Shown piece by piece: positions 22,246-34,085 of a stretch of 64,000 nucleotides of DNA. Origin of the DNA: Gymnorhina tibicen (taxonomy: Eukaryota; Chordata; Aves; Passeriformes; Artamidae). Numbering within the stretch: position 1 is the stretch's first letter; every line of letters begins with the position of its first letter. The stretch covers positions 434,001 through 498,000 of the forward strand of contig VXAZ01003883.1 in NCBI GenBank assembly GCA_013399875.1, written 5' to 3'. The translations under genes were made by a program, and so were the position numbers. Below the pieces are notes generated by a model. That model was not told where the DNA came from. It made no database searches and saw only the letters and a program-made list of their open reading frames with translations.

Positions 22246-25200
22246 CTTTAGGTTTTTCTGTTTGGATCCTTATACTAAATTTTATGAAGAAGAAAAAACT
22301 AATTCAAAATCCTACAAAGATTAATATTTTACAGTGTCAAAACAGTGAAAATCCTCTTAATTTTAGACTACTGTCAATAAATGAACGGTTCTGATCCAGT
22401 TCTGATGATTTTCAAAGAGTTTTCTTTATTCCTTTGCTAAAAAACTGTTTTCATACTCATGCAGTCTTTTCATATTTGCAGTACACTCATGACCAGGAAA
22501 AAAAAAAGGCATATCTTTCATTTTTAGTGGTTACTGCACCACTAAACCAATAGTGGTTATTATTTTTTGGTGTGAGATCTTTTCTGTCTTTGTTTTTGTA
22601 CCCTTGTGTTTTCTCTGATTTGTGCACAATATGTAAAAACAGGATTCCAGTTCAACATGAGAAATGAAATAAACTGTTATATAGGAATACATATTTCTGT
22701 CTCTTTAGTGTATTTTTAGAGGGCCTTATGGGGGTCCAGTTATTAAAAAATTTGTGGATTTAATTTCAGTTATTGAACTACTGCTAAATCAAAAGCATTC
22801 TGTCTATTCTGTGACAAAACCAACACCCTCTGTATCATGTTCCTTTTATTGCACTTTGATGATGATACTAAAGTAAATTCCAAAATGGGAGTTTGCAACT
22901 CTCAAAACAGGAAGATAATGACAATGCAAATAAAGGAATTCTGCTTTTAGTTGGTTTGTTTTCCTTGCATGATGCTAAAGCTGACTTTGTCTCATTTCTT
23001 ATTTCTTTGGTTGTTTGGTAGGGCTATTTACTTTTTTCATATGACATGTTAGTGATAACAATAGCAATAACAACTCTTAGAAGATAATGCAAACTTGGGA
23101 AACAAGATAAGTGATATACATAATCTTACTAATTAAAAATAATAACAAAGAGGAGGATGACCTTCTGTGACAGCTAACAAACTCCGGACCTTTAGTGGAT
23201 AAGGAAGAAGCAAATACTCACTCCTTGAGGACAAATAAAATGAATATTTTTCTGCTGTTAAATGACCTTTTTTGTAAGGTTGAAATATGGGGAAGCTCAC
23301 TACTGGTAGCAGGGCTGATAGAGACATAACTGAGGATCCTTAATAGTTAAAGGAAAGACTGAGTTAGACAACTCATTCTCTGTTGTTAGTGGAGGAAAAA
23401 AGATGCCTAGGCAGGTCCGCAAAAAATTTAAATCTCAGCCACCAAGTTTAGAATAGCATCCTCTGGGTTCTTCAATGACTTACTTCTTTTCATTTAAAGC
23501 CATTCTTTGGTTTTCTTGTTTGAGGTTCCTTCTCATCACTGTTAAGAATTCTCCTTCCTGTACTTGCCCACAGTTTTGGGTCATATCACACAATCCAATA
23601 CATCCTCTATAGAAAGAAATAGTGATATCAGCCTGTATTGTTTGTATTGTTTGGTCTAGGATTCCTCTGAGCCCCATATGGAATTTCTGTACGTGTGTTT
23701 TATTTTTTGCTTTTATTTCAAGTTGCAAGTGGGTGGATTAATATTCCAAGGGATGTTAAACTGATATTTTGTGCCCTACAGGTTATATTACAATGTCCTG
23801 TTACACTGTATGACTTACAAGAGTGAAGCATTTGTAAGTGGTATTTGGAGGTACTAACCCTATGAAAATGTTGAAGAAAAGGATTGCAGAATAAAGGGAG
23901 GCAAGTCTGATGGAATTTTTTCCAACTTACTATAAACACTGATCTCTGAAACACACTTTTACTCACAAAAGTTGCATTCTTTTGATTGGAAGGAGAATAA
24001 ATTTATTTATTTAATTAATTAAATCAAATCAAACCAAACCAAGAGAAACAAAAACCACAACTAACTAATCAAAAAGGGCTAGCAGATATTAATATTTATT
24101 GTCAAAATCTGATGACTAGGAAATAAAAGCAAACCAGAGAGATACATTTTCTGACATTGCAAGACAAATCACAGAAGTTAGGTGTCTGCCTCCACTAACT
24201 GTGTAGAAAATATTAAGCAATGAAAATCTTCCATCACTTGGCATCCAGACTGACAGTTCTCTTGAGGACAAGGGTAATAGCCCTTCATATGCATGCACAG
24301 ACAGGTATGCACACATACATGTGTATATGTACATATGTGTACATACTTTCTTTTTTAAAACTATACAATTATTTTTCCACAGAAAGTAGAAAACCAGTAT
24401 TTTTGTCTATGACCTTTACTGACTTTTGCTTCATCTATGTAAAGGGGGATGGTTCCACCAAAGCCAGAAGCACAGTGGATCGTAGGATAGATGCCTCTCT
24501 CCCCACCACTTGATATATCTACATTATTCTTGGAATTATGCTTTTTTATACGAACAGGGATGTTTGCAAGGTAAACAGCAAAGTGCAAAGGATTTTAGTA
24601 CCTTCAGTAATAGGTAAGGCCAGCACATACGGGGTTTGAATAGCTGTCAGAGCAGACATTGCAATGCAGGCAGCTGAATTCCACCTTAAGTGAAGCTCAT
24701 TTGGACTAATCAAACAGTACACTTGGAAGACAGTTAGAGTTGTGACAGCTGACAGAAAGCTAACAAAGAGAAAAGTTTTGTTCTCTGGAAATATACTAGT
24801 CAGGCAAAACATTAACATTTCACAGGAATGTTTGTTTGCTTGCATATTTAAAGAGAATCCAGACATTTGATTTAGGAAATCTGATCTCATGCCGCTACCA
24901 GGGGTTTTTTTACTACCCAGAAACTTGTAAAAAGAAGTTTTTGTACCAGTGACATCAGGCTGAAAACAACATTTCTGTACTTTCAAGTCCATGCACACAG
25001 TCTGAAAGTCTGACTTCTGACTGTCTCAAAGACTTCATCTCCCTCTTTTCAGAATATGAGTTTAAAAGTCTGTTCTAGTTCTCTTGGATGAAATACAGAG
25101 CATTCCTGTTGCTGAGAGGGCTTTTCCTACTTCCAGGCACTTCTTATTTTCCACTGTGAGACAGGAGTTCCCAAAAGCTTTCTGAAAGAAACCTAGTAAA

Positions 25201-27939
25201 TTTCTTTTTTTTTCCCCCAAAAGAGAATTACTGAAATTTTCTATCAATAGGCTATTTTTTAATTTGTGTTACTTTTTGCTAGTGTAGGAGAGAAAGCCTG
25301 AACATTTTTTAATTCCTTGGGAAATGGGGATTTTGTAGATTGACCAGGATAATGCTTCTTTTTCTTTTTTTCCCCAGCTGTTGGTATGCAAATACCTAAG
25401 AATATAACCACTAGCTGGAGTTTTTGATGAACAAATGTGAAAATTAAAAGTAACAGCAAAGTAGTAGAGAAGTTTGACACAGAACTGCTGATGTTATACC
25501 ATGTAATCCTCTCACTACCTATGGATATATGACTGTTTCATTCTCTGAAAATGAAAATATCCAGATTCCAAGAAAAGTTCAGAATATCTTTCTGTTCTTG
25601 CTTCTCTTTGGAGTAATTCTTTTAAGTGGCAAGTCTTCAGTGAGCTTTGATACTTTTTATCAGGCCATGTTCTATTAACTGGAAATATCTTCTAACTTCT
25701 AATATGTACGTAATTACTTTCTCTGGCAGTATTCCATTTAATGGGGTCCATTTCATACTTAATAAAATATTTTCAAATCAATTGAATTGTAATTGAACTT
25801 AATCATAAGAATGGAAATAATTCCCTGACATTACAGCAATATTTATGATGAAACTAATTACGTGCATCCCACTACTAGTCGTGCTCACTTATATAAATAA
25901 ACTGGAATGTATTTTGGGTTGCCTATATATGTATCAATTAAAAAAAAGCATAAGAATAATCCTGAGGTCAGAAAAACCTTGAATTTTAGCACTAATATTT
26001 TAGCATTATTTTCTTGGTAGCTTTGACTAAAGCTTCTCCTATTCTGACCCAGAAGTGTCCTAATTTCTTCAACCTATTTAATACAGAGAAGGATTTCTTG
26101 TATTACAGGTTGTTTTGAGAATTCATAGGTTTATTAGCTCAGTTCCTCAGTGCTCACTGAATGCAATGGTGGAGTGCATTTCTGGAGTGCATCTTCTGCT
26201 TCCATTTGTGTGGTGTGAGGCACTGGTGCAAAAGGAAGTGTGGTAATAAACTAGAGAATTTGCCTGAAAACCACCCCCTGATAAGAACTGCTATTTAAAA
26301 TAATGCAGACACATCCTTTGGATTAGTTTTCTGTTCCAGTAAATTGTCATAGAAGCTGTCTGGATTTGAGAGTATTGAATGAATTTAATGCCAAGCAGCA
26401 GCAACACAGAGATGAGAAAGGTATATAATTATTTAATTGATAATTCTTTCTAAATAGAAAACCTAATTTATTTAAATTCACATTTCAGTAAAATAAATGT
26501 CTTTACACTTTCACTCACAACAGTATACTGGTTTTGCCTTTTCAAGCATAGGACATAATGTGAGGTGCCCAGTGTAATAGCAAGGTAGATTTAGAAACAA
26601 GAACATGCTAGAAAGGAAGCAAATATTAAGTAGAAGGAATGACCTGGGACTTTATGTCACTGACAGAATGGCCTGAGACCTTATGATATCTTTGCTTTTA
26701 TGATAACAGGATTTGTGAAATTGTGCTAAAAATTATTTGAATAACCATTTTCTGCTCTTGCTGTAAAACTCAACCAAAACTTAGGCAAGATTACAGCCTA
26801 TGAAAATTTCAAATGACTCATGTTGAGATTTGGAGTATTAATTATTCAGAATCCATCTGTACTTGGGATGCTCCAGACCCAAGTGGCTTTGTTATTTACA
26901 TGTGCCAGCATGCATACACCCTCCTCTTACAAAGAAACCAAGCACAAATGAAGCACGAGCCTGAAGAAACTAGACTGCTCTGTGTGCAGATTCTTTTTAC
27001 AGCAGCTAGGGGAGCTTGAGTGTCAGGAACAAGGACTGAGAATAGGAAAAATATCTCTTCTAAATTGATGATTGGCCTAAAGGTCATAAGGAGAACAAGA
27101 GAAAAATTGCCTGTCCTCTTTTTCAGGATAAAGAGCAAATGCAGAGAGACTGACAGAGGTGATGTGTGTTACCAGAAAGAGAAGCTGCAAACAGTATGAG
27201 GATCAGGTGCAAGGTAATTAGTATGGGCCTAATGTATAGAAGTTTTACAGAAGTTCTCTTCCTCATTTTGTATAGACATTATAGAAGACCCGCAAATTTT
27301 GCCTTTTTCAGTCTCCCTCACCATGACAAGTGCTACAGGGAGGGAAAAGAGCCCAAGACCAAAATGTCAAGCATGTAAGAAAAATGGTACTTAAAATTGG
27401 TATATGAAGGTATGGATTGCATTTGTATTTGTACATACGAAACCAGTTCAGATTTTGTGATAATCTCAAATTTTTTTCTTCTGGGGTTGAGCCTTCTAAT
27501 ATTTTATTTTTAATAAAGAACTCTCTATATATTTCTATTCAATTTTTTTTTCATATCTTGCTTCCTGCTCCATTGTCCCTGTAGATGTACTTTTCCTTCG
27601 ACTTTTTCCCTATTGTATATGTTTTACCTTTCTCTTTTCCTCTAAATCCCTTCCCTTTATTCTGTTGAGCTTTAGTATTCTCTTCTCTCCACTCTGCTGA
27701 ACTGTTGAATCTGTGAGGAGATAAAAGAGATAAGAGGAAAGGAGCCATCCAGCCAGGCAAGAATCCAGGAAGCAAGGACTGGATCAGAGGCTGCTTCTCA
27801 CCACAAAAGCTTTCATGTCAGTGCTTTTAAGGGCATTCACAGTCCCTTGAACAACTCTCAGCAATCTCTGCCAGATTTTGGTCTCCTTTCCACCACATTC
27901 AACATATGAAGCTTTTCAAAAGGAATGCGCTTCTAATGG
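22246..27939. other. Unique AT-rich sequence, no gene supported
   Basis: There is an AT-rich simple tract at 24000-24050 that changes from ATTT-type to CAAAC-type repeats. The minus-strand open frame at 24546-24998 (150 codons) is the longest outside LTRs, but it has no motif I recognise and is compatible with chance. I see no splice-flanked conserved exon. Confidence 0.45.
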
Positions 27940-29063
27940 GTTTTCATGGCAAGGTTTTGGTGGTGGGGGGCTGCAGTGGTGGTTTATGTAAGAAGCTGCC
28001 AGAAGCTTCCCCTAAGTTCAGTGGAGCCAAGGCCAACTGGCTCCATGAAGAAACCTCCACTGGTCAAGGCCAAGCCTATCAGTGATGATGGTGGTATCTT
28101 TGGGATAACATAGCTAAGAAAGGGAAAAAGTCGTTGTGCAGAAGCACATTGTAGCTCGACATGGGAGTGAGAACCTGCGAGAGGAACAGCTCTGCAGACA
28201 CCCAGGTGAGTGGAGAAGGAGGGGGAGGAGAGTGCTCCAGGGACTAGCGTAGAAATTGCCCTGAAGCCCATGGTCCAGACAATGGTGAGGCACCACCAGC
28301 TGTGCCCTGCAGCCCATGGAGGACCCCGGAGATCCACCTGCAGAGATCCACGTGCAGCCCGTAGAGGATCCAACACTGGAGCAGGTGGATGCATCCAAAG
28401 AAGGCTGTGACACCATAGAAAGTCCATGGCTTGGCTCCTGGCAGAAACTATGGACCCATGGAGAGCCCACACTGGCGCAGGTTTGCTGGTAAGACTTGTG
28501 ACCCTATGAGGGATGCATCCTGGAGCAGGCTGTTCCTGAAGGACTGCACCACATGGAAAGGACCCACAAGGGAGAAGTCTGTGAAGAACTGCAGCCTTTA
28601 TGAAGGACCCACACTGGACAAGTTCATGGACAGTCTCCCACAGAACAGACCCCATGTTGGAGCAGGGGAACAGTATGAGTAATCTTCCCCTTGAGGAACA
28701 GAAATGGCAGACAATGTGATGACCTTACAGTAATCCTCATTTCCTGGCCCCTGCCCTGCTGGTTGTGGTGATGTAGAGAATTTGGGAATAAAGTTAAGCC
28801 CGAGAAGAAGGGAGGGGTGGGGGTCAGATGTTTTTAAGATTTGGGTTAATTTCTCAGTATTCTACTCTGATTTGATTGGTAATAAATTCAATTAATTTTC
28901 CCCAAGTCGAGTCTGTTTTGCTCATGACAGTAATTGGTGAGTGATCTCTTCCTGTCCTTATCTTGGCCCATGAGCATTTTCTCTCCACTGTTCATTTGAA
29001 AATATGGAGAGATAGAGCAGTTTTGGTAGGCATCTGGCATCCAGACAGGTTCAATCCATCACA
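27940..29063 (+). mobile_element. Large avian ERV LTR (family B, copy 1), 5' end unclear
   Basis: About 1.12 kb of LTR sequence runs from ttcatggcaaggttttggtg to a CCATCACA terminus. Landmarks are the U3 block around 28042-28125 (degraded TATA region catagctaagaaagg), an AATAAA signal at 28881-28886, and a conserved 3' part with ccccaagtcgagtctgtttt, gtgagtgatctcttcctgtc and gcatctggcatccagacagg. The U3 block and the 3' end resemble those of the element at 60053-61440. The very 5' terminus and a target duplication could not be found, so it may be truncated. The minus-strand 223-codon frame at 27984-28655 is not a gene. Confidence 0.85.
28376..28666 (+). repeat. Degenerate repeat of about 47 bp inside the LTR
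   Basis: A CTGGAGCAGG-like core recurs at 28376, 28472, 28520, 28614 and 28657, that is at spacings of 96, 48, 94 and 43 bases, close to multiples of 47. A ccacactgg or similar block precedes several of the cores. This suggests that the transcribed part of the LTR grew by tandem duplication and then decayed. Confidence 0.65.
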
Positions 29064-29584
29064 TCACTTCAGCATTTCAAGATTATGGAAAGATTTAGAC
29101 AGCAGTTTCTGTCAGAGCCATCTTATCACTTTTTCATGTGAAGGAAATCCATATTCCACTCTTGTCTCTTTGAAATAATTTCTGTGCTCTGGTTAGAAAT
29201 AATTCCTGATAAACTCTTACACTGAGGGTCAATTATTGCCCATAGGAAGATGTCAGCTTATCCAATATGCAGGTTGTACTTGCAATCTCATCCCACTTCA
29301 TGTTCGAGCTTTTATCCCACTTTCACAGTTCCTTCCCAGGAGTCAAACTCATTCTCTTTGATTAGCTCTTGCTGTCTTTGACGTCTAAGACTTCATGACA
29401 GGATTTATGCCGTACTGCAGCAAGTACAGGTCCTGAATGAGCTGTAAGATTTGATAAAAAATAAAGTGCAATTTTCAGGTACCTATATAGTAAACATGTA
29501 CTTTATACTGCAATGAAACAACTACTGACATGATCAGAAAATTGCCTTTTTTTTCACTATCCCCTTTCTTACACTTAAGTCACA
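29064..29584. other. Unique sequence, no gene seen
   Basis: About 520 bases between the LTR and the following CR1. No retroviral primer-binding site or internal coding sequence follows the LTR. Confidence 0.5.
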
Positions 29585-30230
29585 AAAGAAAGGGCAGCAA
29601 TGTGCACTTGCAGCCCAGAAAGCCAAATGTGTCTGGGGCTGAGTCAAAAGAAACGTGGCCAGTAGGGTGAGAGAGGTGATTCTCCCCCTCTATTCTCATG
29701 AGACCCCAGCTGGAGTGCTGCATCCAGGTCTGAAGTCCCCAAGGTGAGAAGGATATGGACCTGTTGGGGCAACTCCAGAGAAGAACTGGGAAGATGATCA
29801 GAGGGCTGAAGCATCTCTCCCATGAAGACAGGCTGAGAGAGTTGAAGCTGCTTTAGCTTGCAGAAGAGAAGGCTCCAGGGATAAGTCATTGTGACCTTCC
29901 AGCACCTAAAGGGAACCTACAAGAAAGATGGAGAGAGATTATTTACAGGAGTATGTAGTTACAGGACAAAGGGAAATGTCTTCAGACTAAAAGAGAGTAG
30001 GTTTAGATTAGGTAACAGGAAGAAATTCTTCACTGTGAGGTTGGTGAGGCACTGGAATGGGTTCTCCAGAGAAACTGTGGATGCCCTGTCCCTGGAAGTG
30101 TTCAAGGCCAGACTGGATGGGGCTCTGAGTAACCTATTGAAAGGTGTCCCTGGCCATGGCAGGGGAGTTGAAACGATGACTTTTAAGGTCCCTTCCAACC
30201 CAAGGCATTCTATGATTTTGTGAGTTTATG
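29585..30230 (+). mobile_element. CR1 LINE 3' region, sense, well preserved
   Basis: About 650 bases of sense CR1 show every usual landmark: cagcccagaaagccaaatgt, agctggagtgctgcatccag, ggggcaactccagagaagaa, gacaggctgagagagttgaa, gaagaaattcttcactgtga, ggttggtgaggcactggaat, ggtcccttccaacccaaggc and a tail of attctatgatttt. It is the least diverged CR1 in the window and so probably the youngest. The open frames across it arise from the 3' untranslated part and the end of ORF2 and are not host genes. Confidence 0.96.
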
Positions 30231-33200
30231 AAAGGGAACATCGCAGGTCTGAGCCCCTAGCAAGAAACAAACCCCTCAGGATAGGAAGTCAGGTTGACAG
30301 ATGGGTTCTGAGGGGACAGAGGGGACCCAGATCTGCATTCACCACTTTCTCATGGTGCACATGTGTGTAGCAGGCTCTGCCAACTCTGATGCTTTCTCAG
30401 ACCTGGTTTTCTCCTTCTGACACAGGCAATAAAAATATTCTGAAATTGCAGATCTGTAAATGGGGAAAATAACGAGAAGGAGAAGATGGATAGATACTTA
30501 CCTTCTGCCTTCTCAACTTCATTAATAATCTGTTACATTCTGCCATATCTATTTTTACTTACTACAGTAAAACTTGGCTAAACAGTATAAGCATTTGAAA
30601 TTTCATACTATTATTTTTTACTGGTACACTGACAGTTATTTTGTTTTCTTTCTAGGTCCTCTGAAGTTCTGGTACAAATTTTTTAGTACTATCAGGATTA
30701 TAACTAAAACTTTGTGATTGATTTCTGTTAAAAATGGAATATTTTGGAGGTAATTTGTTCATATTTTTTTTAATATTTTAGACAGTGTGTCCTTATTGAA
30801 CCAAAGTTTTGTTGGTGTAGAAGCTCCTGAAGAAGGCTGGAATCATGGTATGTCAGGATAAATGCATGAAGTTTCCACGAACTCCAAGACACTCTCTCGC
30901 TCTTGTATTTCTCGCCTTTCACCAGCTGTTGTCTATGCTCATTTACGTGTTTGTTTACTTTAGAAGTGGTTGTTAATCTGCAATCTAAAAGTCTACCCTA
31001 TCACCTGAACTTACAGCTTTATTATTCTCTATGGCTCTTTCTCTTAGAATGAAGTAGTTTATTTGAGACATCATTTGGCAAATCATTACCATTTCAGAGT
31101 ATTCAGTTTATAGGTTAAAATCAAACTATGAATGGCATAGTATGTCATATGTCATATCTCTTGGAGAATGTCTATTACCATCAGTGGCCTGATGTATTAG
31201 GCAATGGATGACTGAGTTATTTTTGACTGCTTTTTTCCTGATGTAGCTGAAAACATCTTTCTTCTTTTCCCTCCAATATAAAATAGATTTGCTATACTTC
31301 AACAACGACAAACAAAAAAAAAGTGAAAAACTCAAGGTCACGAACAACGAAAATAAAGATTAAAAACTCCAGCATTCAGAAGTCCTTTTGAGCTGTCAAG
31401 TGTTACCCAGTATCCCCAAGGTTTTAAGTGATTGTTTCACTCACTACATCATGATCTAGAGGATTCCTGGCTATGCCCATTGCCTTTTATCCACTTGAAA
31501 TCATTTTCCTTTATAAGTACCCCACTGGTCTCATAGTTATGTCTGTGCATCTTTGGAACATTTCCATTATTAAATTATCTACAATCCATGATCTATTATT
31601 AAATAAGCACTGCTTTACTGAAGCCAAAGCAACCCTATAGGCACAGAAACTTATTAGTATAGCAGTGTGCTTGTAAAAGGTGACAGATGGGAAAGACAGC
31701 TACAAGGACAGTGCTGGACCCTACTAACCCACCAGAGATTGAATCCATCAATCAGAAAAAACACAGTAAGAGTGTAAAGAGGGAAGAAAAGATCTCTCCC
31801 AGCCTTTTTTATTAGGTCTTTTTTCCATTGTCTCATGCTTTTATATCCATGTGAAGGGAGGATAGGGACACATTGTCTCTGTCCTTCTCATGGTAACACC
31901 TTGTTCATTTGTGATTTAAACCCTTTCTGAATTGATTGGTAATTCTAGCAGCAAGAAAATAATCTTTTCCTGCAATTTAAATCTATAATCATCAGTCCTA
32001 ATCATTCAATGCATCTGTGCAGGGTAACACATACTCCTTGGGACAATCTTTTAAGTTTCAGTGGGATTTGGCAGCTCTGGTAGCACTGTTCCAGACTTGA
32101 AATCTCGGAGTGAGATTTTATTAAATCTAATAAATTAAAATAAAAATGCAGAAGTAATAATTGACATAAATATTAAAGACATCTAAATTCCATAAAAATT
32201 AATCATAAAACATGATAAATAATACAAGTCATAACAAGAAACTATTTTTCAGTCCTCTTTGTTCTCTTGCTTTCTCTGAGCACGTGCATGAGAAAAGTGA
32301 AGAAGTTACTTTATTTAAAGCTGAAATTTGTTAAACAATTAATTATTCAACTAGAACAAGCTTTTTATTTACCTTCAAGGATTAAATAGAAAATTTACAG
32401 TTTAGTTAGTTTTACAAATAGGGAATAAAGGATACAACTTATTTCTAAGAAATAAATTACACCCTCAGTTTCTGTTAATTTTTATAAACTTCTAAAATGC
32501 TCAAAGGAATGTTTAATATGTCAGCCCTACAATGAAAACTCTTCAACTTAGGTTTTTGCTATTTATTTTCCCTTCCATTTCTTTAGATTTATCTTTTAAA
32601 AAGTGAGCATTCAGGTATCTTTGCTGCATGTGATTTATACAAAATTCATCACGTTGTTTTATTTTTTGTTGCTACTTTTGAAATACCAAAATTATTTAAA
32701 ATTATATTGTTCTAATGCAATGGAAGATCCTTGTCCTCCTTTCGGGGTAAAAAAAATAGTATTTGGGATTAAAGAATTGATTGAAAATTTCAATCCTAAT
32801 TTCTATACTAAAGGATAATATGCAGATTTATAGAAAGCACTAAAAAACAGGAAAGAAGCCACGTGATTATGCCATCACAATTACCCATATTTCCATTATA
32901 TCTGTCATGCAAAAATATGGACTGCAAAAAAATTATTTAATAATTACCACAACAATTCAATGATACAGTTATGTGTTTAATCATGCAGTACTCTTGCTCT
33001 CAGTCTCAAATCCTACCATACTCAATAGAGTTTATTGTTCCTAATTTATGGAGTCTGACACCATTTCATAGCCTTTGGGTCAGTTTGAGTCATATGCATA
33101 CACAGAGAAATTAATATTTAAACAAGTTCTCTATATTGGAATTAAAAATACATAGCAAAGAGCTGATCAAGTGTTCAGCAAAGAAAATAAAGCTGTAAGA

Positions 33201-33649
33201 GTAAGTTACATACTTGGACTCTGAGCACTTAGAGCTGGGAATTAGAAGACTGCCTCTGTTCATTAATTCAGTGTGTTTGGAAGATATGGAATGTGTTGAC
33301 CAGACTTTGAGCACATATACTTTTTCAAATCTACTTCTAGTGCTACTTCTCAAATTATGAATAATATTATTTATTTGAGACTTTGATACCCAGAATCACT
33401 TCTACATAATATAGGAAATAATGCTCAGAAGCCACTTAAGATCTTTGAATAGTTGCAACATTATTCTCAGCAGAGAAATGTACCCATGCAGATTGAATTT
33501 ATTAGACATCATAGTGTACTTGTTTAGTGAGTCTCTGCTCTTATACACAAGGGCTGTCCTAACTTCCCTGGTTTCCTGGAGTCTCCACTGTTCAACCCAG
33601 TTCTAACAACAATAAAGTTAGGAAACATAATTCCTTTCCTCTGTTTTTA
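30231..33649. other. Unique AT-rich sequence, no gene seen
   Basis: No gene, RNA or repeat is recognisable apart from short T and A runs. Confidence 0.5.
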
Positions 33650-34085
33650 GAATAGAATCATAGAATTGCTTAGGTTGGAAAAGACTTTTAAGATTGAGTC
33701 CAGCCATTAACTGAGCACCATGTTCACCACTGAACCATGTCCCTAAGTACCACATCTACATGTTTTTAAATGGGTTGGTGATTTCCCGACCTGGTGACCT
33801 GGTGGTGATTGACCGCTTCCCTGGGCAGTCTCTTACAATGCCTGACCACCTTTTCAGTGAAAATATGTTTCCTCATATCCAATCTAAACCTCTCCTGGTG
33901 CAACTTGTGTGGATTTCCCTTGTGCTCTCACTTGTTTACCTGGGAGAAGAGACTGATCCCCCCCTTGCTACAACCTCCTTTCAGGTATTCAGACAGCAAT
34001 AAGGTCTGAGGCTCCTTTTCTCTGGGTGAAACAACCTCAGCTTTCTCAGCCCCTCCTCATAAGGCTTTGTGACCTAGTCAATTTA
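33650..34085 (-). mobile_element. CR1 LINE 3' region, antisense
   Basis: It begins with the antisense tail (agaatcatagaattgcttag), then gttggaaaagacttttaaga. The block at 33755-33900 carries ccctgggcagtctcttacaa and aatatgtttcctcatatcca. It ends with ctgggtgaaacaacctcagc and ctcagcccctcctcataagg. A good antisense match across about 435 bases. Confidence 0.94.

Noticed and set aside
27984..28655. 223-codon minus-strand open frame
   Set aside because: It lies wholly inside a GC-richer LTR with a hidden repeat of about 47 bp, is antisense to the LTR, and has no domain I recognise.
29891..30223. 110-codon open frame with a basic, Trp-containing sequence
   Set aside because: It is the sense 3' part of a CR1 LINE, where such frames occur by chance.
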